64,000 bases of DNA from Pseudomonadota bacterium (GTDB taxonomy: Bacteria; Pseudomonadota; Gammaproteobacteria; Burkholderiales; Burkholderiaceae_B). Numbering within the stretch: the first letter of the stretch is position 1; each line of letters starts with the position of its first letter. The stretch lies in NCBI GenBank assembly GCA_023425645.1, contig JAFACG010000040.1, positions 1 to 64,000 of the forward strand, read 5' to 3'. This document shows positions 25,369-33,779 of the stretch, one piece after another. Position numbers and translations under genes: made by a program. The notes beneath the pieces were generated by a model. It did not search any database. It saw only the letters and a program-made list of their open reading frames with translations, and was not told where the DNA came from.

Positions 25369-26718
25369 GTGTCCGACACGCACCTTTCCCCATCCCTGCC
25401 CTTGTCCGAAGTCCTGCTGCTCAGCGCCCGCCATGTGGAGGGCGTGCTGGCGGGCAAATCGCTGTCCGACAGCCTGGCGGCCACGCCGGCGCCTGCGCGG
25501 GCGGCGGTGCAGTCCGTCAGCTTCCATGTGCTGCGCCGCCTGGGCCATGCGCGTCAGATCCGTATCACGCTGGTGCCGCGCCAGCCGGGCAATCCCTGGC
25601 TGGACGCCTTGCTGATGGTGTCGCTGGCGCTGCTGGATACGGCCATGCGCGTGCAGGCCGACGCGCAAGTCTTCGCCGACCGGTCCGACGTGCCAGTGTA
25701 CGCGGTGCATACGGTGGTGGACCAGGCGGTGCGCGCCGCCGACAGCCAGGCCGCGCTGCGCCAGTCCAAGGGGCTGGTCAATGGCGTGCTGCGCCGCTTC
25801 ACGCGCGAGCGCGAAGCTATTTTAGCGCAGGTCGAGTCCCGCCCAGAAGCCCGCTGGAATCATCCGGGCTGGTGGGTCAAGGAATTGCGCCGCGCCTACC
25901 CGCGCGACTGGGAAGCACTGTTGCAGGCCGCCAACCGCCCCGGCCCGCTGACGCTGCGCGTGAACCAGCGCCGCTGCACGGTGGAACGGCTGCGCGCCGT
26001 GCTGCAGGAGGCCGGCATCGCGTCCAGCTCGCCCGGCCAGGGCGCGGTGACCCTGGACAAGGCCTTGCCGGTGCATGCCATTCCGGGCTTTGACCTGGGC
26101 TGGTGGTCGGTGCAGGACTGGTCCGCTCAGCAGGCCGGCCTGTTGCTGCCGCTGCGCGACGGCATGCGCGTGCTTGACGCCTGCGCGGCGCCCGGCGGCA
26201 AGACCGCCCATCTGCTGGAGCAGGCGGACCTGTCCCTGCTCGCCCTGGATTCGGACGCTGAGCGCCTGCAGCGCGTCTCGCAGAACCTGCGCCGGCTGGG
26301 GCTGGACGGCGAGCATGTGAGGGTGGCGCAGGGCAACGCCGCCCGCCCCGCGCAGTGGTGGGACGGCCGGCCTTTCGACGCCATCCTGGCGGACGTGCCC
26401 TGCACGGCCTCGGGCATCGTGCGCCGCCATCCGGACATACGCTGGCTGCGGCGCGAGTCCGATGTGGCCGACACCGCCCGTCTGCAGAGCACCATTCTGG
26501 ACGCTTTGTGGTCCACCCTGCGAGTGGGCGGCCACCTGCTGTATTCGACCTGCTCGATCTTTCCGGCCGAAGGCCAGCAGCAGGTGGAAGCCTTCCTCGC
26601 CCGCCACGGGGAAGCCGAGCTGCTGCCGTCGCCGGGCCAGATCCTGCCCGGCGTGCCGGGCAGGTCCCTGGCCGATGGCGACGGCTTTTTCTATGCTTTA
26701 TTTACGCGTCGCGCTTGA
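25369..26718 (+). CDS. rsmB: 16S rRNA (cytosine-967-C5)-methyltransferase RsmB
   Basis: This protein of about 449 residues has an N-terminal NusB-like RNA-binding domain and a C-terminal SAM methyltransferase domain. Motif I is DACAAPGGKTAHLLE, the PC motif ADVPCTASGIVRRHPDIRW and the catalytic Cys motif YSTCSIFPAEGQQ. It methylates C967 of 16S rRNA. No good ATG exists near the homologous start; GTG 25369 is used, and the frame is open back to a TTG at 25243. The DUF4390 and ntrYX genes follow in the same order as in other Burkholderiales. Confidence 0.9.
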   Translation: MSDTHLSPSLPLSEVLLLSARHVEGVLAGKSLSDSLAATPAPARAAVQSVSFHVLRRLGHARQIRITLVPRQPGNPWLDALLMVSLALLDTAMRVQADAQVFADRSDVPVYAVHTVVDQAVRAADSQAALRQSKGLVNGVLRRFTREREAILAQVESRPEARWNHPGWWVKELRRAYPRDWEALLQAANRPGPLTLRVNQRRCTVERLRAVLQEAGIASSSPGQGAVTLDKALPVHAIPGFDLGWWSVQDWSAQQAGLLLPLRDGMRVLDACAAPGGKTAHLLEQADLSLLALDSDAERLQRVSQNLRRLGLDGEHVRVAQGNAARPAQWWDGRPFDAILADVPCTASGIVRRHPDIRWLRRESDVADTARLQSTILDALWSTLRVGGHLLYSTCSIFPAEGQQQVEAFLARHGEAELLPSPGQILPGVPGRSLADGDGFFYALFTRRA

Positions 26719-26766
26719 GCCGTCACAATAAGGGTTCCGACTTTGTTCTCCTTGCGGTTGATCCCG

Positions 26767-27351
26767 ATGTGGCGCGTTCTTCTGTCCTTCCTGCTGATTT
26801 TCCACTGCGCGCTGACGTCTGCCGAAGACATCGTGCCGGTCGCGGCGTCGGGAGAGCGGGTGGTCAAAGTGGAACCTCACATCCGGGACGAGAAGCTCTA
26901 CATCGACGCCGACATCGAATTCGAGCTCAGCGACGAATTGCGCAACGCCGCCGAGAAAGGCGTGCCGCTGTATTTCACGGCTGAAGTCGAAGTGGCCCGA
27001 CCGCGCTGGTGGTGGTTCGACAAGAACGTTGTCAAGGAGCAACAGACCTGGCGGGTCGTGTACAACGCCCTGACCCGGCAATGGCGCGTGGGTACCGGGG
27101 ACCTGTCCCTGCCGGAATCGTCCATGAACGACGCGCTGGACATGCTGCGCCACATCCGCGGCTGGGCCGTGACCTACGTGGCCGACCTGGACCATGACCT
27201 GGAATATCACGGCCGCCTGCGCCTGCGGCTGGATACCTCCCTGCTGGCCCGTCCTTTCCAGGTGGATGCCATCAACAGTTCTGCATGGTCGCTTGCTACT
27301 CCATGGAAAACCTTTTCTTTTTCCGTCTCCGTCGCCGAGCCCCGGCCTTGA
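26767..27351 (+). CDS. DUF4390 protein, exported
   Basis: This protein of about 194 residues has a signal peptide (MWRVLLSFLLIFHCALTSAED). Its body fits DUF4390, a betaproteobacterial family found between rsmB and the NtrY-type kinase gene. EFELSDELRNAAEKGVPLYFTAEVEV and ARPFQVDAINSSAWSLAT are the recognisable ends. The function is unknown; its constant position suggests a link with the kinase, perhaps as a periplasmic partner. A TTG at 26743 is an alternative start. It overlaps the kinase gene. Confidence 0.75.
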   Translation: MWRVLLSFLLIFHCALTSAEDIVPVAASGERVVKVEPHIRDEKLYIDADIEFELSDELRNAAEKGVPLYFTAEVEVARPRWWWFDKNVVKEQQTWRVVYNALTRQWRVGTGDLSLPESSMNDALDMLRHIRGWAVTYVADLDHDLEYHGRLRLRLDTSLLARPFQVDAINSSAWSLATPWKTFSFSVSVAEPRP

Positions 27352-29687
27352 TCCGCTGGGTTCTGCGCACCGCCCTGGCCGGGGCGGCGGTCAGCGCCCT
27401 GGCGCTGTTTTCCCTGCTGGTCTGGTCCACGGGCAACGCTTCGCGCTACGCGCAGCAGTACGACCTGCTGCTGGTGCTCAACGGCGTGCTGGCCGCCACC
27501 CTGATCTCCTGGGTGCTGCTGCTGACCGCCCGCCTGGTGCGGCAGATACGCCGACGCCAGTTCGGCGCGCGCATGACGGCGCGCTTCGCGTTCTATTTCA
27601 CCCTGATCGGCATCATTCCCGGCGTGCTCATCTACATCCTGTCGGTGCAGTTCATGTCGCGCTCGATCGAATCCTGGTTCAACGTGCGCGTGGACACGGC
27701 GCTCGAGTCGGGCTTGAGTCTGGGACGCGCCGCACTCGACTCCCAACTGAACGAGCTGGAGGGCAGGGCGTACGAGATGGTGGCCGCGCTGAACAAATCC
27801 GATGGCGCGCAGTACAGCAGCCTGCTGACCACCCTGCGCGAGAACAACGGCGTGTCCGAGGCCATGATTTTTTCCAGCAACGGTCGTCTGCTGGCGTTCT
27901 CCTCTTCCCGATACGACACCTTGCTGCCGGACATGCCGCCTTCCAGCGTCATGAACCAGTTGCGCATCTCCCGCCAGTATTCGGCGGCCGAGGTGGACGA
28001 CGACCAGCCCGCGTCCGACGGAGCCGTCGACGAAAGCGGAACGCCGGTGGAGTCCACCGGCCTGCGCCTGCGCACGGTGCTGCCGCTGGGCGAGGCCAAC
28101 CGTTTCACCGCTTCGCTGGGCGGCAACGCCGACGCCCGCTGGCTGCAGGTGATCCAGCCGGTGCCGGACAAGATCGCCCGCAATGCCAATCAGGTGCAGC
28201 AGGGCTTTCGCGACTACCAGGAGCTGGCCTTGTCGCGCCAGGGCCTGCGCAAGCTGTACGGCATCACCCTGACCCTGGCGCTGATCCTGGCCGTGTTCAC
28301 GGCCGTGGCCGCCGCCCTGGCCCTGTCGCGTCGCCTGACCCGTCCCTTGCTGACGCTGGCGGCGGGCACCCAGGCCGTGGGCGTGGGAGACTACCGGCCC
28401 CTGCCAGAACCCCCCGCCAAGGACGAAGTGGGCCAGTTGACCCGCTCCTTCAACGCCATGACCCGGCAACTGGACGAAGCGCGCCGCATGGTGGAGAAGA
28501 ACCGGCTGCAGCTGGAACGTTCCAACGTCTATCTGGAATCGGTGCTGAGCAATCTGTCCAGCGGGGTGCTGGCCTTTGACGAGATGTTCCGCGTCACCAT
28601 GTTCAACCAAGGCGCGCAACGCATCCTGCACGTGGACCTGCGGGCCATCAAGGGCCGGCCGCTGGAGACGCTGGACGGCGCCCTGAAGTTCGCCACCGTG
28701 ATCCGCGAGGCCTTCGCCGCGCATCAGGCCATGGGATCCGAGCATCCCTACTGGCAGCAGCAGTTCGAACTGGAGATGGGCGAGGCCAACGAGGCGCGCG
28801 ACACCATCGTCACCGTGCTGGCGCGCGGCACGCTGCTGCGCGTGGACGGGCAGGCCACGGGCTACCTGGTGGTCTTCGACGACATCACCGACGTGATCTC
28901 GGCCAGCCGCCTGGTGGCCTGGAGCGAGGTGGCGCGCCGGCTGGCGCACGAGATCAAGAACCCGCTCACGCCCATCCAGCTCTCGGCCGAGCGCCTGGCC
29001 ATGAAGCTGGAGTCGCAGCTGGACGAGACGCACGCGGCCATGCTGCTGCGCTACACCAATACCATCGTGAACCAGGTGGGTTCGCTCAAGAAGATGGTGG
29101 AGGATTTCCGCGAATACGCGCGCAAGCCCGCCACCCAGATGCAGGACATCAACATCAATTCGCTCATCACGGAAGTCCTGACGCTGTACGGCTGGGATCC
29201 GGTGGACGGGATGGTGCGCGACGACGGCTACAGCGTGGCCATCGATGTGGAGCTGGATCCGGATCTGCCTCTGATACAGGGCGATCCCACGCAGCTGCGC
29301 CAGATCATCCACAACCTGCTGGCCAACGCTCGCGAGGCCGCCGCCCAGGATCAGTCGCTTGACCAGGCGCGGGTATTTGTTAAAACCATGATGGCGGGCG
29401 TGGAAGGTTCGGGCTCACCGGCCGCGGTGCGCTTCGTGGTCTCGGACAACGGACCGGGCTTCGATCCCCAGATGCTGGCGCGGGTTTTTGAACCCTATGT
29501 AACCACCAAGCCCACCGGCACCGGTCTGGGACTTGCTATAGTTAAGAAAATCATCGAGGAGCACGGCGGCAGGATCGATGTCTCCAATCGCCGTGAGGGG
29601 GGCGCACGCATTTCCATCCTCTTAACACGGCTTGCCGGCCAGCATATTCGTCTGGACTCTGGGTGGCAAGCAAACGATAATGCGTAA
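27303..29687 (+). CDS. ntrY: NtrY-like membrane sensor histidine kinase
   Basis: This protein of 794 residues has several N-terminal membrane segments (residues 17-110) and an extracytoplasmic region of about 200 residues. A membrane segment near 320-340 leads into a HAMP domain (SRRLTRPLLTLAAGTQ). A PAS domain follows around residues 405-520. The HisKA phospho-acceptor is His549 in RLAHEIKNPLTP; the ATPase has NLLANAREA, DNGPGF and GTGLGLAIVKK. This is the NtrY architecture. The response regulator gene starts 21 bases later. The start could also be ATG 27285. Signals for NtrY include nitrogen and redox state in other species. Confidence 0.85.
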   Translation: MENLFFFRLRRRAPALIRWVLRTALAGAAVSALALFSLLVWSTGNASRYAQQYDLLLVLNGVLAATLISWVLLLTARLVRQIRRRQFGARMTARFAFYFTLIGIIPGVLIYILSVQFMSRSIESWFNVRVDTALESGLSLGRAALDSQLNELEGRAYEMVAALNKSDGAQYSSLLTTLRENNGVSEAMIFSSNGRLLAFSSSRYDTLLPDMPPSSVMNQLRISRQYSAAEVDDDQPASDGAVDESGTPVESTGLRLRTVLPLGEANRFTASLGGNADARWLQVIQPVPDKIARNANQVQQGFRDYQELALSRQGLRKLYGITLTLALILAVFTAVAAALALSRRLTRPLLTLAAGTQAVGVGDYRPLPEPPAKDEVGQLTRSFNAMTRQLDEARRMVEKNRLQLERSNVYLESVLSNLSSGVLAFDEMFRVTMFNQGAQRILHVDLRAIKGRPLETLDGALKFATVIREAFAAHQAMGSEHPYWQQQFELEMGEANEARDTIVTVLARGTLLRVDGQATGYLVVFDDITDVISASRLVAWSEVARRLAHEIKNPLTPIQLSAERLAMKLESQLDETHAAMLLRYTNTIVNQVGSLKKMVEDFREYARKPATQMQDININSLITEVLTLYGWDPVDGMVRDDGYSVAIDVELDPDLPLIQGDPTQLRQIIHNLLANAREAAAQDQSLDQARVFVKTMMAGVEGSGSPAAVRFVVSDNGPGFDPQMLARVFEPYVTTKPTGTGLGLAIVKKIIEEHGGRIDVSNRREGGARISILLTRLAGQHIRLDSGWQANDNA

Positions 29688-29708
29688 AAAATACGTAGGT
29701 GACGCTAT

Positions 29709-30407
29709 ATGGCCAGAATTCTGGTAGTTGATGACGAAATCGGCATTCGCGAACTCTTGTCGGAAATTCTCTACGACGAGGGGCACACCGTTCAGCTGGC
29801 GGAAAATGCCGCCCAGGCTCGCGAGGCCCGCCTGCGCGGCCGTCCCGATCTGGTCCTGCTGGACATCTGGATGCCCGATACCGATGGCGTCAGCCTGCTC
29901 AAGGAATGGGCTTCCCAGGGACTGCTGGACATGCCGGTCGTCATGATGAGCGGTCACGCCACCGTGGACACGGCTGTGGAAGCCACGCGCATCGGCGCCG
30001 TGGATTTCCTGGAAAAACCCATCACCATGCAGCGCCTGCTCAAGACCGTGTCCGCCGGCCTGGAACGCACCGTCGCGCCCAAGGCCCTGGCCGCCGCCCG
30101 TCCGGCCGCCAACGGCAACGAGCGCCGGCCCGACGCCCCGGCCGCGCCTGCCGCTCCCGGCCAGCCGCCGGCGGTGGCCGCGCCCGAGCCTGAAGTGGAC
30201 GAGTCCCAGCTGGGCAGCATTTCCCTGGACCTGCCCCTGCGCGAAGCGCGCGACGAATTCGAGCGCATCTACTTCGAATACCATCTGCGCCGCGAGAATC
30301 ACAGCATGACCCGGGTGTCCGAGCGCACCGGCCTGGAGCGCACCCACCTGTACCGCAAGCTCAAGCAGCTGGGCATCGATTCGTCCCGCAAACGCAATCA
30401 GTCCTGA
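29709..30407 (+). CDS. ntrX: NtrX-like response regulator lacking the AAA+ domain
   Basis: This 232-residue protein has an N-terminal receiver (LVVDDEIGIRELL, phospho-acceptor Asp52 in LLDIWMPD, MMSGHATVDTAVEA, Lys in FLEKPI). An Ala/Pro-rich linker (residues about 120-165) follows, then a C-terminal Fis-type HTH (SMTRVSERTGLERTHLYRKLKQLGI). Typical NtrX is about 450 residues, with a sigma-54-activating AAA+ module between these parts; here the module is absent with the reading frame intact. It can therefore bind DNA but not open sigma-54 promoters. It is coupled to the NtrY-like kinase gene upstream and ends at a strong terminator. Confidence 0.82.
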   Translation: MARILVVDDEIGIRELLSEILYDEGHTVQLAENAAQAREARLRGRPDLVLLDIWMPDTDGVSLLKEWASQGLLDMPVVMMSGHATVDTAVEATRIGAVDFLEKPITMQRLLKTVSAGLERTVAPKALAAARPAANGNERRPDAPAAPAAPGQPPAVAAPEPEVDESQLGSISLDLPLREARDEFERIYFEYHLRRENHSMTRVSERTGLERTHLYRKLKQLGIDSSRKRNQS

Positions 30408-30421
30408 TCCAGTGGCAACAC

Positions 30422-30457
30422 GAAGAAAAGCCCGCGAAACGCGGGCTTTTCTTCTTT
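30422..30457 (+). terminator. Rho-independent terminator after ntrX
   Basis: A perfect 15-bp stem (GAAGAAAAGCCCGCG / CGCGGGCTTTTCTTC) with a 3-base loop and a T-rich tail lies 15 bases after the ntrX stop. Confidence 0.9.
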
Positions 30458-30596
30458 GGCGGCAGCGGCGCCGGCGCTTAGAGGCCGTGGGCATAAAGAC
30501 ATAACCTCTGCTTCGTTTTCCCCTTGATAGCGGGTGCTTAGAATGGTCCGGCGCCCCGAGCCGGCGCCCCATCGCCTGCGCTTTTCCCGAGGATCC

Positions 30597-31865
30597 ATGA
30601 GCAATACATCGACAACCAACCGCAAACATACCGTAGCAGTCATCGGCGCCGGCGCCGGCGGCGCGGCCGTGGCGGCCCGCCTGCGGCGCCAGCAGGCCGA
30701 CCTGGACATCGCCGTGATCGATCCGTCCGAGCATCACGATTATCAGCCTGCCTGGACGCTGGTCGGCGGCGGCGCCTGCCGCGCCCAGGACACGCGCCGG
30801 ACTCTGCGCGACTGCCTGCCCGCCACGGTGAGCCACATTGCCCGGCGCGTGGTCCGGCTGCTGCCCGAGGAAAACCGGGTCGAGCTCGATGACGGTACGA
30901 GCGTCGCCTACGACTACCTGGTCGTGGCGGCCGGCATCCAGATCAACTGGGATGCCATCGAAGGCCTGGCCGAATCGCTGGGCAAGAACGGCGTCACCAG
31001 CAATTACCGCTATGACCTGGCTCCCTACACTTGGGAGCTGGTCCGGCAGTTCACGGGCGGCACGGCGATCTTCACGCAGCCGGCCGGCGCGGTGAAATGC
31101 CCGGGGGCGCCGCAAAAAGCCCTGTATCTGGCTGCCGATCATTTTCGGAGCCAGGGCGTACGGCCGCACAGCCTGCAGTTCCGCAGCGCCGGTCCCACGG
31201 TGTTCGGGGTGCCGTTCTATGCGCAGGCCCTGGAAAAGGTCATGGCGGCGTATGACGCCGACACCCGGTTCGGGCAGAACCTGGTGCAGGTGCGCGGCCA
31301 GGACAAGATAGCCGTGTTCGAGTCCGTGGTGGACGGACAGCCCGTACGGGAAGAAGTCGCCTATGACCTCCTGCACGTGGTGCCGCCGCAGTGCGCGCCG
31401 GACTTCATCCGCCAGAGCGCGCTGGCCGACGCCAACGGCTGGCTGGAGGTCGACAAGAATACGCTGCGCCATCCGCGCTACCCGAACGTGTTCGGCCTGG
31501 GAGACTGCACGTCCACGCCCAACAGCAAGACGGCTGCCGCCATCAAGAGCCAGGCCCCGGTGCTGGTCGGCAATCTGTTGAGCGCCCTGCGCGGCGGCGG
31601 GCAGGTGCATTCCTACGACGGCTACGCCGCCTGTCCCCTGACCACGTCCAGAGGCAAGGTGCTGCTGGCGGAGTTCACCTATGGCGGCACGGTCGCCCCG
31701 AGCCTGCCCCTGGATCCGCGTGTGCCCCGGCGCCTGTATTGGGGCCTGAAGCGCTCCTTCCTGCCCTGGTTTTATTGGAACGTCCTGATCAAGGGACGCA
31801 GCCTGCCTGTCATCGCTCACAAGCCGCGCCAATTCCAGGCCGGCGTGCCGACCGTCCAGCCCTGA
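30597..31865 (+). CDS. sqr: Type II sulfide:quinone oxidoreductase-like flavoprotein
   Basis: This 422-residue FAD protein begins VAVIGAGAGGAAVAARL and has the features of type II (mitochondrial-like) SQR. KCPGAPQKALYLAADHF near residue 170 and YPNVFGLGDCTSTPNSKTAAA near residue 295 each carry one of the two active-site cysteines. SQR oxidises H2S and passes electrons to quinone at the inner membrane. The ATG at 30597 is favoured over an upstream frame. It stands alone between two terminators; no persulfide dioxygenase gene is adjacent, which is unusual for detoxifying SQRs. Confidence 0.78.
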   Translation: MSNTSTTNRKHTVAVIGAGAGGAAVAARLRRQQADLDIAVIDPSEHHDYQPAWTLVGGGACRAQDTRRTLRDCLPATVSHIARRVVRLLPEENRVELDDGTSVAYDYLVVAAGIQINWDAIEGLAESLGKNGVTSNYRYDLAPYTWELVRQFTGGTAIFTQPAGAVKCPGAPQKALYLAADHFRSQGVRPHSLQFRSAGPTVFGVPFYAQALEKVMAAYDADTRFGQNLVQVRGQDKIAVFESVVDGQPVREEVAYDLLHVVPPQCAPDFIRQSALADANGWLEVDKNTLRHPRYPNVFGLGDCTSTPNSKTAAAIKSQAPVLVGNLLSALRGGGQVHSYDGYAACPLTTSRGKVLLAEFTYGGTVAPSLPLDPRVPRRLYWGLKRSFLPWFYWNVLIKGRSLPVIAHKPRQFQAGVPTVQP

Positions 31866-31884
31866 GCCCGCATCTTGCGGATCC

Positions 31885-31926
31885 AGAAAAAAAGGAACCC
31901 CCTGGAGCAGGGCGGTTCCTTTTTTG
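31885..31926. terminator. Bidirectional terminator between sqr and ribH
   Basis: The stem AAAAAAGGAACC / GGTTCCTTTTTT with an internal CCCTG/CAGGG extension has A and T runs on opposite sides, so it can end transcripts from both the sqr side and the ribH side. Confidence 0.85.
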
Positions 31927-31941
31927 TTCAGTAGCGCTGTC

Positions 31942-32436
31942 TCAGAGAGCGGGCGCGGCCAGCGGCATGGGCAGGGCCTGCAGCTTGGCCACGGTGTCCA
32001 GGCAGGTGCGGGCGGCTTCCTGGCCCTTGATCACGAAGTGGCGATGGAAATAGTCGTGGTGCTCACGGCCATCATGGAAGTGGTGCGGCGTCAGCACCAC
32101 CGAGAACACGGGCACGCCGGTTTCCAGTTGCACCTGCATCAGGCCCTGGATGACGGCCGTGGCCACGAAGTCGTGGCGGTAGATGCCGCCATCGACGACC
32201 AGGCCGGCCGCCACCACGGCGGCGTATTGGCCCGATTGCGCTAGACGCTTGGCATGCAGGGGGATTTCAAACGCGCCGCCGACCTCGAAGAAGTCGATCT
32301 GCGCGGGGTCCTGGCCCAGCGCGCGCACTTCGTCGACGAAGCCCTGGCGGGCCTGGTCCACGATGTCCTTGTGCCAGCATGCCTGGATGAAAGCGATACG
32401 GGGAGCCAGCTGGCTGGCGGGGGTGAAGCTGTTCAT
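31942..32436 (-). CDS. ribH: 6,7-dimethyl-8-ribityllumazine synthase (RibH2-like)
   Basis: This 164-residue enzyme joins 5-amino-6-ribitylaminouracil and 3,4-dihydroxybutanone phosphate, the penultimate step of riboflavin synthesis. IAFIQACWHKDIVDQARQGF, FEVGGAFEIPLHAKRLA and the basic catalytic stretch LTPHHFHDGREHHDYF fit lumazine synthase, most like the type II (RibH2) forms. AGGAAA lies before the ATG at 32436. It is alone, with no other rib genes nearby, behind an FMN riboswitch, so it is probably an extra lumazine synthase controlled by flavin level. Confidence 0.85.
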   Translation of the reverse strand: MNSFTPASQLAPRIAFIQACWHKDIVDQARQGFVDEVRALGQDPAQIDFFEVGGAFEIPLHAKRLAQSGQYAAVVAAGLVVDGGIYRHDFVATAVIQGLMQVQLETGVPVFSVVLTPHHFHDGREHHDYFHRHFVIKGQEAARTCLDTVAKLQALPMPLAAPAL

Positions 32437-32498
32437 GGTGATTTCCTGTTTCAAGACAACAAACAGGGCTTGCAGGAAGCAGGATAGGCAATCGGCCG

Positions 32499-32520
32499 AC
32501 GCCGGACGCAGGCCCGGCGT
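32499..32520 (-). promoter_or_regulatory. Hairpin between FMN riboswitch and ribH (possible expression platform)
   Basis: Perfect 7-base arms ACGCCGG and CCGGCGT lie between the aptamer and the ribH start. No T run follows, so it may act in a Rho-dependent or translational switch and not as a simple terminator. Confidence 0.35.
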
Positions 32521-32537
32521 GGTGGAGAGATCTGTAT

Positions 32538-32716
32538 CCCGTTCTCTCTTCATCCGGACTGTTACCGTCGGCTCCGGAATCGCACCGGATCTGCTGTCCC
32601 TGGCCATGGGCCAGGCGCTCGCGGGCTAGGTCAAGAACCTGTTCATGCATTTGCCATGAACAGGTTCCAGGGCCATTACCGCCGGTGGGGACTTGCACCC
32701 CGCCCTGAGAACGCAG
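32538..32716 (-). ncRNA. FMN riboswitch (RFN element) upstream of ribH
   Basis: The minus strand carries the conserved RFN blocks in order: AGGGCGGGGTGCAAGTCCCC, then ACCGGCGGTAATGGCCC, and later GGAGCCGACGGTAACAGTCC and GGATGAAGAGAGAAC. The closing helix pairs GTTCTC with GAGAAC. The variable arm is a 13-bp perfect stem (arms 32635-32647 and 32655-32667). RFN elements bind FMN and switch off riboflavin genes. Its target here is ribH, whose start is about 100 bases downstream. Confidence 0.95.
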
Positions 32717-32788
32717 CCGGCCATGGGGCCGGCCGAACAAGTTTACCTCTAAACAGATGGTTTGTCAGAGAGGGCCTGGCGCGGCGCC

Positions 32789-33697
32789 TCAGGGCTTGGG
32801 ACGGCGGCCTATGGTGGAGATGGGCACGCTGACTTCGCCCTGCATGCCGCGCTGGCTGCGGGCGCGCCAGGCGTGGCCATAGGCCACTTCCAGGGTGAGG
32901 TGCAGCGTGCCGTCCATGTGGCGCTGTTTTTCCAGCGCCTGCAGCAGGCGCTGACGCCACTGCAGGCTGCTCAGGCCTGGCCTGCGGCCGATGTGCGGGT
33001 TGCCGCCCAGGATGCGCAGGTCGTCCAGCAGCTTTTCCGCAGTGCGATAGGTAAGGGTGATGATCTCCTGGTCCATCACGGGATCGGCGAAGCCGTTTTC
33101 CAGCAGCAGGTCGCCGAAGTCGTGCATGTCCACGAATTCCATGCTGTGCGTCCCCAGGTCGGCCTGGGTCATGGCGCTGCGCAGCTCGGCCAGAGAGCCG
33201 GGGCCCAGGCACGAGAACATGACCAGGGTCTCGGGCTTGAGCAGGCGCCGCCATTCGGCCAGCACTCGATGCGGCTCGGGATGCCAGTGCAAAGCCATGT
33301 TGGACCAGATCAGCTCCTGGCTTTCGGCGGGCAGGCCGCTCTGGGCCAGATCCGCCTGCACCCAGCTGGCGGCCGGCGTGGGCTGGTTGCGCAAGCGTTG
33401 CCACAGACTGGGCTTGGATTGGTAGCGTTCGCGTGCGGTCTCCAGCAATCTGGCGCTGCGGTCCAATCCGACGTAGTTCATGTCTGGATAGCGGGAGCGC
33501 AGCGGCTCGAGCGCGTGGCTGGCGCCGCAGCCGGCATCCAGGATGTGGGCCGGCTGCAGGCGTATCAGGGCCAGCCGGGAGAGCATGCGCTGGGCGACTT
33601 CCCCGTACAGGAACTGGGCCTGGTCCAGGGGCGCGCGACGGTCGAACTGCTGTTCGACGTGGACGGGATTGATGGGCAGCGAGGGTAACTGGGACAT
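32789..33697 (-). CDS. bioC: SAM-dependent methyltransferase, BioC-like
   Basis: This 302-residue class I methyltransferase has SAM motif I ILDAGCGASHALEPLRSRY near residue 52 and the BioC-type opening VEQQFDRRAPLDQAQFLYGEVAQRML. ELIWSNMALHWHPEPHRVLAEWRRLLKPETLVMFSCLGPGSLAELRSAM resembles the central part of malonyl-ACP O-methyltransferase, which starts the pimelate moiety of biotin. The gene is divergent from comF, an arrangement common in Burkholderiales. Without other bio genes next to it the assignment rests on sequence features alone. Confidence 0.72.
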   Translation of the reverse strand: MSQLPSLPINPVHVEQQFDRRAPLDQAQFLYGEVAQRMLSRLALIRLQPAHILDAGCGASHALEPLRSRYPDMNYVGLDRSARLLETARERYQSKPSLWQRLRNQPTPAASWVQADLAQSGLPAESQELIWSNMALHWHPEPHRVLAEWRRLLKPETLVMFSCLGPGSLAELRSAMTQADLGTHSMEFVDMHDFGDLLLENGFADPVMDQEIITLTYRTAEKLLDDLRILGGNPHIGRRPGLSSLQWRQRLLQALEKQRHMDGTLHLTLEVAYGHAWRARSQRGMQGEVSVPISTIGRRPKP

Positions 33698-33779
33698 GTT
33701 TGCGCAAGTGGCGCTGGCGCGGATCCCGGTCTCGTGGTGTGATCAGGCCAGCGTATTTCCGTAAGGACAACAAGTTATT

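Noticed and set aside
27207..29312. A 701-codon minus-strand frame opposite ntrY
   Set aside because: No recognisable motif and biased composition; the plus strand carries HAMP, HisKA and ATPase motifs.
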